In this document: positions 57,801-60,073 of the stretch, piece after piece
Numbering within the stretch: the stretch's first letter is position 1
How the letters are laid out: each line of letters starts with the position of its first letter
Notes under the pieces: model-generated
Databases searched by the model: none
Told to the model about the DNA's origin: nothing
Seen by the model: the letters and a program-made list of their open reading frames with translations, nothing else
Assembly (NCBI RefSeq): GCF_910591885.1
Contig: NC_063285.1
Coordinates: 7,597,395-7,661,394, forward strand
Direction: 5' to 3'
DNA length: 64,000 nt
Origin: Bombus terrestris
Taxonomy: Eukaryota; Arthropoda; Insecta; Hymenoptera; Apidae
Made by a program: the position numbers and the translations under genes

Positions 57801-60073
57801 GCGAGCAATGTGTTGTTCTCCCTTGATTTTCTTGTTGTGAATCGAGTCACTTTGGTGAAGTTAACTTCTTCTATTTTCAGGGCTTTTAGGTCTTCTAGTA
57901 TTTCCGCTTCTGTGTAGCTGTTTCCTAACCCTTTTAGTAGGTACGTGTGGGGTTTTTGAGATTTTGGGGTATATGTGAAGTAGGCCGTGTTGGCTGCGGT
58001 CAGTATTTTTTTTGCATTCGCGTAGTCATTTATGTTTTGAAGATAAAGCACGTGCTTACCTGAGTGGATTCTTTTGGTATGGAAATTCTTGATTTTGAGA
58101 GAAGTTTCCACGAGTGCTATTGTGTCTTTTGGGTCTTGTAATGTTGATGGGGGGTGGCCTGGCCCCTTTTGCCGATGTGGGGGGGTCTGCCTGTTCTTCA
58201 GCGGGGTGGCTGGGTGGCAGGCCCTTATGAGTTTGGTTTTTCAGTAATGTTGAAGGATGTGGTGTTGTTGTTTTTTTTGGCGGAGCGGTGGGGGGGGGGG
58301 GGTGCTTGCCCGGGCGGTATAGCTTTTGCTTGTGGTTATTGGCGACGTGACCGGGGGAGTGGGCTGTCTGGTTGCCTTTTCCCTTAATACGTTGTTTTTT
58401 TTTTTTAATGTTACCGATAATGTTTTCATGCGGTTGCGGTGTGCAGGGGTCTTGGGCTTGGAGGGCATCGAATCTGTTTTTTAGTGTGATAGTCATTGGT
58501 TGAGGTTGTGGGCTTCTTCTTTGTTTCATATTTTCGTTTTTATCGTCGCGCTCTTCTTGTGAGTCGCTTTCTTCTCCTTTTAAATTTTCTTGTTTTGTGT
58601 TTATTTTGTTCCTGATTACCAGGTTTGGGGGCAGATTGAGTTTCCGCGTCTTTTGTGTAGCAGTTCTTATGCTGCTATCTTTAATTATTTGTTGTTATTC
58701 TATTTTTCTTTTGATTCCTTTTTTTTTGACGAGCTTATGGCGGATTCCGCCTCCTTGGTTTCGATTTCATTCCTTTCTTCTTCTATTTTTATATTGTTTG
58801 TAGAGTGGTTGATGTTATCACTATTTTTTCACTGTTTAGCACTCTTTTTGTTTTTCTTTTTTTTTTTTTTTTGCTCTCTCACTGTCTACTGTGCACTGTA
58901 TAGCTTGCCGCGCTCAGTGTTTGGGCCTACGCCTGTTTATCCCTTAGGCCCGAGAGGTCCGAGCTGCTCGGAGGATTACGGTCAACTGACGAGAACGAGT
59001 GCACTCAGCGCGGTATGAGCGTTGGCTGAAATAAATAATATTTTTATTTGTCTTTGATCGTCAAAGACATAGAATATTTAAAGAAACATGTGTGTGCCAA
59101 AATGAAAATGATATAATGTATGCTAATGGTAATACTAAGACATTGCAACTTCTTGATGCTTAGAATATAGATTATTAAAAATTAATTGTTAAGGAAGCCG
59201 AATTGATTTTTTGGTATTACGTTATTTTTGACTAGGGTGTTATTTATGACCATTTCGAATATTTTTTGGTTATGTTCGCTAGGATACTTATATGTCGCAG
59301 GTTTGAGGATGAGAAGCTGTCTTTATTTATTTTTTGTGATGGCTATTAATTTATCTTTTTTCCATTTTCTGGAGATTGGTTGGTAATCTACGATATACAC
59401 CTTCGCAGTCAAGGGGCTATTTTAGAAGACGATAATCGTACATGATCTGGACAATGGTTGGATGCTAATGAAAATCTTAAACAAATGCTGAAACCGTCAT
59501 TACGGCCAAAACAGGTTATGATGATTGTTGTTGTTCATAAATAGTAGATGATGCACTCATTAGCCTCTGTTCGAAGAATGTGTTTGATAATGATACTTTG
59601 TAATGGCTCAATAAAAAGAACATTAGACTAAAAAACAACGTCTCAGAAATTCTATAGGCATAACATGATTCAAGTAAGATATAATTGAGAAAATGAATGC
59701 CTAGAATATGTAATGTAACGTGAAGTATCAAATGTGTTAATATAACAGGAACATACCTAATCGCGTATGTCATACGATCCAGTCTAAGACACCTCATGAT
59801 GCATAATCTTTGCAGAGCAGTTTTATTTTTCCAATCTTGTGGGAAACTTTCTCGTTCCGGCGTATCTGATTCTACGAACTTCTTCCACCGTTTCGCAGCA
59901 CCTTCTATGTCTTTTTCTAAATTTTGAAAGTCCTCCATTTGGCTCAAATATTTAATCCCTCCCCAACCGACATCTGTTAAAAAGTCTACGGGGCTTGTTA
60001 ACTCCGGAATATACGGAAATCGTAGTAGGAAGTCAAGTTCTGATTGTGATATTTCCTTTGCTTCCATAAAAAT
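12540..60073 (-). CDS. Dhc93AB-like: Axonemal dynein heavy chain, C-terminal 11 exons (5' part right of window); premature stop
   Basis: Dynein heavy chains are the ATP-driven motors of ciliary and flagellar axonemes. Eleven minus-strand exons join in frame with GT/AG junctions: 60073-59757, 26940-26808, 24814-24533, 24237-24031, 22027-21826, 19637-19506, 18242-18067, 17566-17456, 14761-14588, 13759-13611, 12834-12540. Together they encode about 725 codons covering the end of the motor ring (AAA5 to AAA6) and the C-terminal domain, ending GGVAILLQI. The exon order and motifs fit the outer-arm beta type (human DNAH9/11/17, fly Dhc93AB); orthology is inferred, not tested. The first intron seen is 32.8 kb. 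An in-frame TAA at 24791-24793 would remove the last ~590 residues, so this copy may be a pseudogene unless it is an error. The 4000-residue N-terminal part lies outside the window. Confidence 0.88.
13611..13759 (-). CDS. Dhc93AB-like: Dynein heavy chain exon (C-terminal domain)
   Basis: It encodes LPSSVWLGGFFNPQSFLTAI, then QQTARKNEWPLDKMCLY and KTKEEIT. The family motif W-L-G-G-F-F-N-P is clear. Bounded by acceptor GCAG and donor GTAATT; it ends in phase 2, which the terminal exon completes. Exon length is 149 bp. Confidence 0.9.
14588..14761 (-). CDS. Dhc93AB-like: Dynein heavy chain exon
   Basis: It encodes GELTINAEMEDLQNYIMMDA, VPPSWTKRACPS, LNSWFTDML and LSNWTADFN. This is the helical part of the dynein C-terminal region (the family pattern is VP..W...AYPS, then L..W). 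174 bp, phase 0 at both ends, acceptor GATAG, donor GTAAAC. Confidence 0.9.
14762..17455 (-). other. Dynein intron (2.7 kb) containing a dispersed repeat
   Basis: AT-rich intron sequence. The only recognisable item is repeat J at 15418-15712. I see no other gene, RNA or element signature in it. Confidence 0.6.
15418..15712. repeat. Dispersed repeat J, copy 1
   Basis: About 290 bp closely matching 37976-38262: both begin near TCTGAGCTCCAGCCGTGAC, share GGTGGGATCTGTTTCTT, AACATTCGGTGGAAGGACCG and ATTGTCGCCAAGG, and end near GTATGCCG.TCGTGACAC. No coding capacity. The nature is unknown; a solo LTR or a non-autonomous element are options. Confidence 0.75.
17456..17566 (-). CDS. Dhc93AB-like: Dynein heavy chain exon
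   Basis: It encodes VEDRTPFVTVALQECERMN, LLCEELRRSLQELELGLK. The conserved QE..R.N.L..E...SL.EL..GLKG pattern of dynein C-terminal helices is clear. 111 bp, phase 0 at both ends, acceptor CTTAG, donor GTAATG. Confidence 0.92.
18067..18242 (-). CDS. Dhc93AB-like: Dynein heavy chain exon
   Basis: It begins by completing a split glycine codon, then FLTQTVENLFKTLL, a charged insert, IEDLLDKLPEEFNMLELYSK. The P..F...E region precedes the VEDRTP exon as in other axonemal heavy chains. 176 bp, acceptor TTAG, donor GTACTC. Confidence 0.9.
18829..19312 (+). mobile_element. Non-autonomous Helitron
   Basis: It starts TCTCTATCTCTGG after an A, and includes the motif GTTATAACTCAAAAACTACT followed by GCGCCGATTT, a well-known insect Helitron 5' region. 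It ends with a degenerate CCGGGTAAGGATCGAGT hairpin region and CTAG at 19309-19312, followed by T, as expected for insertion between A and T. There is no Rep/helicase. The 5' end could instead be a few bases further in. It lies in a dynein intron. Confidence 0.75.
19506..19637 (-). CDS. Dhc93AB-like: Dynein heavy chain exon
   Basis: It encodes GELYHAPDFLVPPNSDYDAY, HQYVDNYLPAESPVLYGLHP, NAEIG. The P...Y..YI..LP...P..YGLHPNAEIG pattern is diagnostic of dynein heavy chains. 132 bp, split glycine codons at both ends, acceptor GTAG, donor GTAAAT. Confidence 0.93.
20105..20575 (+). repeat. LTR-like repeat I, copy 1
   Basis: It starts near TGTTGTTGTTTTTCCTCGG, has a TATA box (AGTATAAATAAAC near 20255) and resembles the reverse complement of 37085-37520 over the TTTGAATTTTCCGACTC region and the GCGATTTATAC to GGTTACAACAACAAG end. 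This looks like an LTR, but I could not fix target duplications or exact ends. Confidence 0.5.
20650..20837 (-). repeat. 5S intergenic spacer (3' side)
   Basis: It is about 90% similar by eye to 30870-31051, which also precedes a 5S 3' end, and related to 41868-42061. The shared tract runs from GTGTTTGAT through GATGCTTAGATTATAGATTC to GATTGGGAAAATAAAAAAA. With the full spacer at 41868-42061 (194 bp) this implies an ancestral tandem 5S repeat unit of about 312 bp. Confidence 0.8.
20838..20955 (-). rRNA. 5S rRNA: 5S rRNA gene, intact (118 bp), inside a dynein intron
   Basis: On the minus strand it begins GCCAACGCTCATACC and ends GTGTGGTGTTGGC, with the expected complementary ends. It contains the pol III internal control region (AAGTTAAGCAGCG as A box, GATGGGTGACCG as C box) and is followed by a T-run terminator (A-run at 20831-20837 on the plus strand). 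A TATA-like AAAAATATTA lies about 20-30 bp upstream. It is on the same strand as the surrounding dynein gene. This is the only intact minus-strand 5S gene here. Confidence 0.95.
21165..21601. repeat. LTR-like repeat, related to the solo LTR at 28985
   Basis: It starts TGTAGCGGCATTCGACGGC and then ACTTTCCAACGGTTTC, closely like the start of the solo LTR at 28985, and ends near TACTACCAACA. The middle diverges and no target duplication matches, so the ends are approximate. Confidence 0.4.
21826..22027 (-). CDS. Dhc93AB-like: Dynein heavy chain exon (strongly conserved C-terminal motif)
   Basis: It encodes [77 protein letters not shown] is among the best conserved dynein heavy chain stretches. 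202 bp, acceptor GCGTCAG, donor GTATAT, ending in phase 1. Confidence 0.95.
22440..23023 (-). repeat. LTR-like repeat, minus orientation, related to the solo LTR at 28985
   Basis: Its reverse complement begins TGTGGCGGCACGCGACAGTA and follows the solo LTR through CAACGGTTTCTG, CAGATGTCGATGCA, AGGACCCGCTATAAATC (TATA box) and TCAATTTCCCTCAC. The distal part diverges and the left boundary is uncertain. It sits in a dynein intron. Confidence 0.6.
23612..23826 (+). mobile_element. Deleted mariner transposon relic (215 bp)
   Basis: The inverted ends are TTAGGTCATCCCATAAGTTT on the left and the complement of AACTTATGGGACGACATAA on the right, flanked by TA on both sides (23610-23611, 23827-23828). 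The interior retains the transposase C-terminus, LEKWEKVVQREGDYIFS and a stop (23699-23752). The catalytic core has been lost, so it is non-autonomous. Confidence 0.88.
24031..24237 (-). CDS. Dhc93AB-like: Dynein heavy chain exon
   Basis: It encodes GILESAIKITNEPPSGIQAN, IHKALDNFTQETLESCSKET, EFKAILFALCYYHAVLAERR, KFGAQGWNR. The motifs KITNEPP.G, LF.LC.FHA.+.ERRKFG.QGWN are classic for dynein heavy chains. 207 bp, phase 0 at both ends, acceptor ACACAG, donor GTAAGT. There is no ATG-initiated frame because the exon is internal. Confidence 0.95.
24533..24814 (-). CDS. Dhc93AB-like: Dynein heavy chain AAA6 exon with in-frame TAA
   Basis: After acceptor ATTCAG the frame reads DVEKLGI, then TAA (24791-24793), then LGFTFGGRNFHNVSLGQGKE, EGHWVILQNVHLVRKWLPTL, DYRLFISAEPSPDPHESIIP. 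Outside the stop it is a clean AAA6 (D6) segment: FHN.SLGQGQE, HWV.LQN.HL, FISAEP. Family members have two lysine-like codons where this copy has ATC TAA. Length 282 bp, phase 0, so the exon frame itself is not in doubt. There is no alternative AG acceptor between the stop and GFTF. Donor GTAATA. Confidence 0.92.
24815..26807 (-). other. Dynein intron (2.0 kb)
   Basis: AT-rich, with an ATAA microsatellite at 26181-26209. A piece near 26490-26515 (CTTGGTGACCCGAAGTAC) resembles a tRNA primer-binding site next to an LTR, but I cannot define an LTR there. No gene seen. Confidence 0.5.
26808..26940 (-). CDS. Dhc93AB-like: Dynein heavy chain exon (start of AAA6)
   Basis: It encodes CFVEEKLGSKFVESRSPPFH, KSFEETSSITPIFFILSPGV, DPLK. 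F(I/V)LSPGVDP is a signature of the sixth AAA module. The first base completes an AGG codon begun by the exon at 59757-60073. 133 bp, acceptor TTTAG, donor GTAAG. Confidence 0.94.
27493..28615 (+). mobile_element. LTR-like insertion (about 1.12 kb)
   Basis: It splits the 5S-J fragment. It begins TGTGACATCAGAGACC and ends TTTACGTGACA, with TTTA before and TTAT after, an imperfect or one-base-shifted 4-bp duplication. It shares GATGACTGCCAGATGTC, CTCACTTTCCTAGCC and TCGTGTCCTTAGACACACCC with the solo LTR at 28985, so it is probably a longer solo LTR of a related family. Confidence 0.6.
28985..29729 (+). mobile_element. Solo LTR (745 bp) with 4-bp target duplication GATT
   Basis: It begins TGTAGGGGCACTCGACAGC and ends CACTTATCACCCCA, the TG...CA ends of an LTR. 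GATT flanks both sides (28981-28984 and 29730-29733), and the 5S-J sequence is continuous once the insert is removed. A 4-bp duplication suits a Gypsy-type element. No internal gag or pol remains, as expected after LTR-LTR recombination. Confidence 0.85.
29124..29130 (+). promoter_or_regulatory. TATA box of the solo LTR
   Basis: TATAAAT lies about 140 bp into the LTR, within AGGACCCGCTATAAATC, a block that is conserved in the related LTR-like repeat at 22440-23023. Its position and conservation suggest the LTR's own pol II promoter. Confidence 0.5.
30870..31051 (-). repeat. 5S intergenic spacer (3' side)
   Basis: It closely matches 20650-20837 and leads, without a gap, into the 5S 3' end at 31052. 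It shows that the split 5S gene at 31052-34185 sits in its normal spacer context on this side. Confidence 0.82.
31052..31145 (-). pseudogene. 5S rRNA: 5S rRNA gene, 3' 94 bp (split by 5S-J)
   Basis: It matches the intact 5S gene at 20838-20955 with about one difference, from the GTGTTGGC end back to GCACTCGTTCTC (sense). It ends at 31145 where a T run begins. Together with 34150-34185, and counting the 12-bp overlap once, it makes exactly 118 bp. The A and C boxes are in this part, so the internal promoter is cut off from the gene's own 5' end. Confidence 0.95.
31146..34149 (-). mobile_element. 5S-J retrotransposon inserted in a 5S rRNA gene (RT-bearing, 5'-truncated)
   Basis: A 3.0-kb minus-strand element. 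The poly-A tail is seen as a T run at 31146-31164 (a second T tract lies at 31315-31331 inside the 3' UTR). The flanks carry GAGAACGAGTGC at 31134-31145 and 34150-34161, a perfect 12-bp target duplication lying at positions 25-36 of the 5S gene. It contains only the ORF2 segment from just after the endonuclease to the C-terminus, so it was 5'-truncated on insertion. It is in the same orientation as the 5S gene. Confidence 0.93.
31595..34140 (-). pseudogene. 5S-J ORF2: linker, reverse transcriptase and C-terminal region, frameshifted
   Basis: From 34140: a linker (TDWKKFQNLLEQNCDIKIY...), then the RT N-terminus with KKSAGFDGIPN. The frame shifts near 33130, then continues NQFGFRHKHSTIHAINKL, LIDIEKAFDTVW (motif A), GLQQGTVNSPLLF (motif B), IAFADDLIIY (motif C, FADD). 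A TAG at about 32219 follows NTKRLF, after which the frame resumes CYQSLIRPIITYGCPIWYN and ends WIRNPQQKTTR. So it has at least one frameshift and one nonsense codon. All RT catalytic aspartates are present. Confidence 0.88.
34150..34185 (-). pseudogene. 5S rRNA: 5S rRNA gene, 5' 36 bp (other part of the split gene)
   Basis: In sense it runs GTCAGCGCTCATACC to GCACTCGTTCTC and completes the gene interrupted by the element at 31146-34149. The upstream flank, TGAAATAAGTAAT, is as in the intact gene. Confidence 0.93.
34186..35180 (-). pseudogene. 5S 5' spacer followed by a decayed 5S-J RT fragment
   Basis: 34186-34380 is 5S spacer. 34381-35170 is minus-strand 5S-J sequence corresponding to about 33000-33760 (REQLNRIIIAETNILKN-like and NSISSFELSPEKAPLLQDAG-like residues), riddled with stops. 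It ends at TTCGCAGTCAAGG near 35168, the same boundary as the shorter paralogous fragment at 2691-2890. Confidence 0.75.
35181..35526. other. Unassigned 346 bp
   Basis: Moderately GC-rich in the middle (GGTCGAGCGCCCCTTACCCC). The short frames across it have no recognisable motif. It may be part of an LTR or leader preceding repeat K, but I see no ends. Confidence 0.3.
35527..35836. repeat. Dispersed repeat K, uninterrupted copy
   Basis: It matches 10268-10319, 11029-11260 and 11640-11675, giving the empty-site structure for the 709-bp insertion at 10320-11028. It is followed directly by the MITE at 35837 in both copies, so the MITE was inserted before the repeat was copied. Confidence 0.7.
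35837..36146. mobile_element. piggyBac-like MITE, second copy (310 bp)
   Basis: TTAA (35833-35836), CCGTTTGAG at the left end and CTCAAACGG at the right, followed by TTGA. It is near-identical to 11676-11975. Confidence 0.5.
36147..37084. other. AT-rich intron sequence without recognisable features
   Basis: I see no coding, RNA or element signal. The frame near 36551-36790 has no known motif and is probably chance. Confidence 0.5.
37085..37520 (-). repeat. LTR-like repeat I, copy 2 (minus)
   Basis: The reverse complement resembles 20105-20575, with TTTGAATTTTCCGACTCCC and, at the far end, GCGATTTATACTGTGTACG and ATTCAACGGTTACGACAACA. Beyond it, 37440-37600 resembles 40225-40340 (GAGACGCGAT, TCGTAAATTYCGTTACGAT), suggesting a shared larger element. 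Confidence 0.5.
37976..38262. repeat. Dispersed repeat J, copy 2
   Basis: The near-identical partner of 15418-15712. It lacks recognisable inverted ends or coding sequence. Confidence 0.75.
38794..38911 (+). rRNA. 5S rRNA: 5S rRNA gene, plus strand, full length (118 bp)
   Basis: It begins GCCAACGCTCATACCGCG and ends GTGTGGTGTTGGC, followed by TTTTTTT (terminator). The A box is AAGTCAAGCAGCG and the C box GATGGGTGACCG. It differs from the minus-strand gene at about ten sites, including GAAAATACTCG where that gene has GAGTGCACTCG, so the 5S-J target is altered here. Orientation is opposite to the 5S gene at 20838-20955. It could be a diverged active copy or an old pseudogene. Confidence 0.88.
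38912..39955. other. AT-rich sequence ending in a 5S 5' flank
   Basis: No gene seen. 39795-39955 resembles the 5S upstream flank at 38565-38793 (AAAATCAATTATGAA, TTTAATAACAAAATTGA), so two plus-strand 5S loci share an ancestral flank. Confidence 0.5.
39956..39991 (+). pseudogene. 5S rRNA gene 5' part, plus strand, cut at the 5S-J site
   Basis: Starts ACCAACGCTCATACC and ends GCACTCTTTCTC, that is positions 1-36 of 5S with a few changes. The following bases, GTCAG, are the 5' end of a 5S-J element rather than 5S, judging from their similarity to the 5' end of copy A. Confidence 0.8.
39992..41822 (+). pseudogene. 5S-J relic on the plus strand, with an insertion at about 40206-40860
   Basis: The 5' end reads GTCAGAGTGTTGTG then CCTCCCAGCAGGTCGGA, matching the antisense of 2482-2440 (GTCAGTTGACCGTA, CCTCCGAGCAGCTCGGA). 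40865-41822 is the ORF1 C-terminus (RVAQMSRKFIPWLKFSDILK), the ORF1/ORF2 junction and the linker, broken by frameshifts, ending at SIPSLKLPS. The RT and 3' end are gone; it then meets a minus-strand 5S fragment. Confidence 0.75.
40206..40864. other. LTR-like insertion in the plus-strand 5S-J relic
   Basis: 40225-40340 resembles 37440-37600. The tract 40670-40790 has short internal repeats of GAGAACAAGTATAGAGATGAAG type. No TG...CA ends or target duplication could be fixed. Confidence 0.4.
41826..41867 (-). pseudogene. 5S rRNA gene 5' fragment, diverged
   Basis: CGGACGAGAACGATTCCATTC then AGCACGGTATAAGCGTTAGT corresponds to the first ~42 nt of 5S on the minus strand, with about six changes. 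It is joined on the left to the truncated plus-strand 5S-J relic. Confidence 0.75.
41868..42061 (-). repeat. Complete 5S intergenic spacer (194 bp)
   Basis: It lies between a 5S 5' end (41867) and the 3' end of the next 5S (42062), so it is one whole spacer of the ancestral tandem array. The flanks seen at 2519, 20650, 20956, 30870 and 34186 are parts of the same sequence. Confidence 0.8.
42062..42080 (-). pseudogene. 5S rRNA 3' terminal 19 bp
   Basis: GTCAACACCACGCGGAGTT is the last 19 nt of 5S (antisense). It is cut off by the T run of the J-C tail beginning at 42081. Confidence 0.75.
42697..44131 (-). pseudogene. J-D ORF2 (endonuclease and RT start), stop codon and truncation
   Basis: From ATG at 44131: MDILKVAAWNSNGLQQRAPE, then LLVSETHFTP (catalytic E), GGTAVIIK, then TAG at 43823-43825 after NDNYL. 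The frame continues KMTPKKWEEY, GDFNAKHTLWGS, LNSDHSPIIIEY (catalytic D, N, SDH), a long basic linker and TTAQEIRIIIEKNKKQ. A frameshift near 42770 precedes the chimera point. The same TAG is in the plus-strand copy. Confidence 0.85.
44232..45500 (-). CDS. J-D ORF1, gag-like zinc-knuckle protein (422 aa), intact
   Basis: A full frame from ATG near 45500 to a stop at 44232. The N-terminal third is charged and low-complexity. Residues ~150-260 form a Jockey-type domain (TYQLKTERSYKIVIRGLHPK, then NNITRFDTKQPLPLFLIELE). Three knuckles follow at ~270-330: CMRCQQYGHTKNYC, CVKCAKNHLTIHC, CYNCNGNHPASYKGC. The C-terminus is Q/N-rich. It would coat element RNA. It differs at only about eight residues from the plus-strand copy at 47424-48692. 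Confidence 0.88.
   Translation of the reverse strand: MQIPTINIATKGETYYIKNKQINMETEETKEQRGQEESNPDYERYYQDESWKLAKASKKRKTTTDISAIGNPATEKQRWLQELPLSNSFSSLTEETDADPVNKTTIQTNHITKPPPIFVEAQIIDPLIDLLNNLDEKNNYTIKQTKLEQVKIQTNTPETFTKVIKALKEKNAIYHTYQLKTERSYKIVIRGLHPKTNIHKLSDELAKIGHQTRTINNITRFDTKQPLPLFLIELEPRNNNKEIYDIKQILNTIVTVEPPRHKKDIPQCMRCQQYGHTKNYCNRSPACVKCAKNHLTIHCPYSGKIEEVKCYNCNGNHPASYKGCEVRKQLRRKLFPPLRNKSFNNHQPRQSITVNDTALTAQYEPNATIRSINPQGNRSYAQVTQNISQPTLTNNQNQNNNIEDATDIKEMCSNNPLKVQRC
45653..47287. other. Spacer between inverted J-D copies; possible promoter-like region
   Basis: 45850-46640 is AT-rich and featureless. 46680-47200 is GC-richer, with CTATTTATAAACTGG at about 46858 (TATA-like) followed by GTTCAG-type sites, resembling a pol II promoter and 5' leader, but no convincing ORF follows before the J-D element. 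It is the loop of a 2.95-kb inverted repeat. Confidence 0.4.
47424..48692 (+). CDS. J-D ORF1 (422 aa), intact, plus copy
   Basis: The first ATG (47424) gives MQIPTINIATKGETYYIKNK. A downstream ATG at 47493 is also possible. The domains are as in the minus copy: the Jockey-type domain before the knuckles and three zinc knuckles near residues 270-330 (CMRCQQYGHTKNYC, CVKCAKNHLTIHC, CYNCNGNHPASYKGC). The frame ends at TAG (48690-48692), about 100 bp before ORF2. Confidence 0.88.
   Translation: MQIPTINIATKGETYYIKNKQINMDTEETKEQRGQEERNLGYERYYQDESWKLAKASKKRKTTPGISAVGNPATEKQRWLQELPLSNSFNSLTEETDADPVNKTTIQTNHITKPPPIFVEAQIIDPLIDLLNNLDEKNNYTIKQTKLEQVKIQTNTPETFTKVIKALKEKNAIYHTYQLKTERSYKIVIRGLHPKTNIHKLSDELAKIGHQTRTINNITRFDTKQPLPLFLIELEPRNNNKEIYDIKQILNTIVTVEPPRHKKDIPQCMRCQQYGHTKNYCNRSPACVKCAKNHLTIHCPYSGKIEEVKCYNCNGNHPASYKGCEVRKQLRRKLFPPLRNKSFNNHQPRQSITVNDTALTAQYEPNATIRSINPQGNRSYAQVTQNISQPTLINNQNQNNNIEDATEIKEMCSNNPLKVQRC
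48793..51377 (+). pseudogene. J-D ORF2: endonuclease and reverse transcriptase, several breaks
   Basis: Starts ATG at 48793. A frameshift near 48968 (ACACCCCTAGG) and the TAG at 49098-49100 break the endonuclease. From 49134 a 698-codon frame runs through GDFNAKHTLWGS and SDHSPIIIEY, then the RT: KKAPGIDLINGI, RQFGFRSKHSTIEQMHRL, FMDIEKAFDKINRE (A), GDPQGSVLGPIFY (B), FTFADDTAIIV (C), KANPNKCN, KVKYLGLHID (motif E). A frameshift at about 51215 ends it, and the tail KSHISKIETEQAKILRTI, NDPWYVRN continues in another frame to 51377. RT catalytic residues are complete. Confidence 0.9.
51509..52640 (-). CDS. J-C ORF2 derivative: endonuclease fused in frame to the C-terminus, no RT
   Basis: Begins ALWNANGLAQRKLELELFLK near 52640, then LISETHF (catalytic E), GGTGIIIKSN, GGDYNAKHIQWGS, LSSDHSPAIATV: a complete APE-type endonuclease. 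After INAIRLSTPSKTSISKHEAS it jumps directly to NTEILQRFQSKTLRSLLNAP WYV, the region that follows the RT in related elements. The frame is open to the stop at 51509 (about 375 codons). This could express an endonuclease without polymerase. The deletion junction recurs at 42500-42560. Confidence 0.85.
52719..53894 (-). CDS. J-C ORF1, gag-like (391 aa; C-terminus frameshifted)
   Basis: MMAQQSRPGSPVQIHHYPAL at the N-terminus, a proline-rich stretch, the Jockey-type domain (TYQLKEERPFRVVLHRNIHH) and three knuckles: an altered first one (SKRCQRYGHTQKYC, where the plus copy has CKRC), CVKCAGTHPTDQC and CIHCQGDHPANYKGC. Loss of the first cysteine probably weakens that knuckle. The last ~20 residues are out of frame relative to the plus copy. 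Confidence 0.85.
   Translation of the reverse strand: MMAQQSRPGSPVQIHHYPALLPPWQKFSRSHGANDANKAKKRKTEPSDTNSNEQPSTQINTHNRFAILESTNDAMEIAGPPPNHHAQRSPPPPPIFINDVIDIQTMTKTLERDISKEDYNLKITNNQVKILPTNPEAYRKLTKTLRALNANFHTYQLKEERPFRVVLHRNIHHSADIDELKTELSKLGHEVINVSNIRHRVTKDPLSLFFIDLKQKPNNKEIYSTSRLMNAIVKFEPPQIKKEIVQSKRCQRYGHTQKYCNHTFRCVKCAGTHPTDQCRKSPETPAKCIHCQGDHPANYKGCSAYKTLYSNKYPKLRTKEVNYQTPSSPKFTFTPIPPTNQTPSPTKLTTPSTSYAQAVQGTRNTPNSHRDPPKIVPPPHLIQTTSLGLKN
54118..54388 (+). mobile_element. J-D plus copy, 3' end (continuation after the J-C insert)
   Basis: After the repeated ACAGACTAAGAAT it encodes NSNRLAVEAINAIDTEGRLK then RKHPEDLTKEAT and TAA, a typical Jockey ORF2 C-terminus, followed by a 3' UTR with T-rich and A-rich tracts. 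The J-C plus copy starts at about 54387. Confidence 0.85.
54456..55718 (+). CDS. J-C ORF1, intact (420 aa)
   Basis: The frame runs from MMAQQSPPGSPVQTHHYPAL to a stop at 55718. The first third is proline/serine-rich; then the Jockey-type domain (residues ~140-240) and knuckles CKRCQRYGHTQKYC, CVKCAGTHPTDQC, CIHCQGDHPANYKGC (~245-310); then a C-terminal leucine-rich segment, VSRLEKLIEKQSEQINNLLS, probably coiled-coil. All knuckle cysteines and histidines are present, unlike in the minus copy. It overlaps the start of ORF2 by a few bases. Confidence 0.9.
   Translation: MMAQQSPPGSPVQTHHYPALLPPWQKFSRSHGANDANKAKKRKTEPSDTNSNEQPSTQINTHNRFAILESTNDAMEIAGPPPKHYAQRSPPPPPIFINDVIDIQTMTKSLERDISKEDYNLKITNNQVKILPTNPEAYRKLTKTLRALNANFHTYQLKEERPFRVVLHRNIHHSADIDELKTELSKLGHEVINVSNIRHRVTKDPLSLFFIDLKQKPNNKEIYNTSRLMNAIVKFEPPQIKKEIVQCKRCQRYGHTQKYCNHTFRCVKCAGTHPTDQCRKSPETPAKCIHCQGDHPANYKGCSAYKTLYSNKYPKLRTKEVNYQTPSSPKFTFTPIPPTNQTPSPTKLTTPSTSYAQAVQGTRNTPNSHSDPPQNSAPTSPNTDNVSRLEKLIEKQSEQINNLLSLLTLIMDKLIRPDTK
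55714..55944 (+). pseudogene. J-C ORF2 N-terminus (endonuclease start), truncated
   Basis: KPRRIALWNANGLAQRKLEL, FISETHFTDKNYLNINGYKF and GGTGIIIKSNIKH, then the frame runs into 5S rRNA sequence. Only the first third of the endonuclease is present. Confidence 0.85.
55943..56019 (-). pseudogene. 5S rRNA gene 3' part, degenerate, with the 5S-J target end
   Basis: From CACGCGGAGTTCCCAAGCGG to GAGAACCAGTGC (56008-56019). It lacks the last ~10 nt of 5S and has an internal deletion of about 10-12 bp. On the right it meets the 3' end of 5S-J copy A; on the left it meets the J-C plus copy at a CA microhomology. Confidence 0.85.
56500..57070 (-). pseudogene. 5S-J copy A ORF2 remnant, RT deleted
   Basis: Same structure as 1-558: NANSLISNQKRYSMLTLIKK, VLISETKLNYRHKV, GGGTAILIK, then directly LTRNHFAQPAKIKENS (the C-terminal tail). 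A frameshift follows near 56727, after which DERNYLQDQNN to QKDAEDNHRKCIKKYWWMPK completes the C-terminus, ending near 56500. Confidence 0.82.
57119..58529 (-). pseudogene. 5S-J copy A ORF1, frameshifted
   Basis: The main frame is 58111-57119 with the three knuckles as in the left copy. The N-terminal frame 58529-58056 begins MKQRRSPQPQPMTITLKNRF and is offset. About three residue differences separate it from the left copy. Confidence 0.8.
58991..59393 (-). pseudogene. 5S 5' 36 bp, 5S spacer and 5S-J RT fragment (right duplicate)
   Basis: 58991-59026 is the 5' part of the split 5S gene. 59027-59200 is spacer. 59200-59393 is the RT fragment. All three are as at 2483-2885. Confidence 0.8.
59757..60073 (-). 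CDS. Dhc93AB-like: Dynein heavy chain exon (AAA5/AAA6 junction), in the gene's exon chain
   Basis: IFMEAKEISQSELDFLLRFP, YIPELTSPVDFLTDVGWGGI, KYLSQMEDFQNLEKDIEGAA, KRWKKFVESDTPERESFPQD, WKNKTALQRLCIMRCLRLDR, MTYAI plus two bases of a split arginine codon. That codon is completed by the exon at 26940. Acceptor CAG, donor GTATGT; 317 bp. In other animals this stretch is joined to the FVEEKLGSK segment, so the 32.8-kb intron here has been swollen by insertions. Confidence 0.93.

Larger units (their letters stand above)
56020..58990 (-). mobile_element. 5S-J copy A, right duplicate, with both ends visible
   Basis: 2971 bp. The 3' end (TTTTCTTTATAACG on the plus strand) follows GAGAACCAGTGC, and the 5' end is followed by GAGAACGAGTGC (58991-59002): a target duplication with one later mismatch, at the same 5S position as in the copy at 31146. 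It has a 5' UTR, a frameshifted ORF1 and an RT-deleted ORF2. The insertion predates the segmental duplication, since the left copy has the same 5' junction. Confidence 0.9.
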
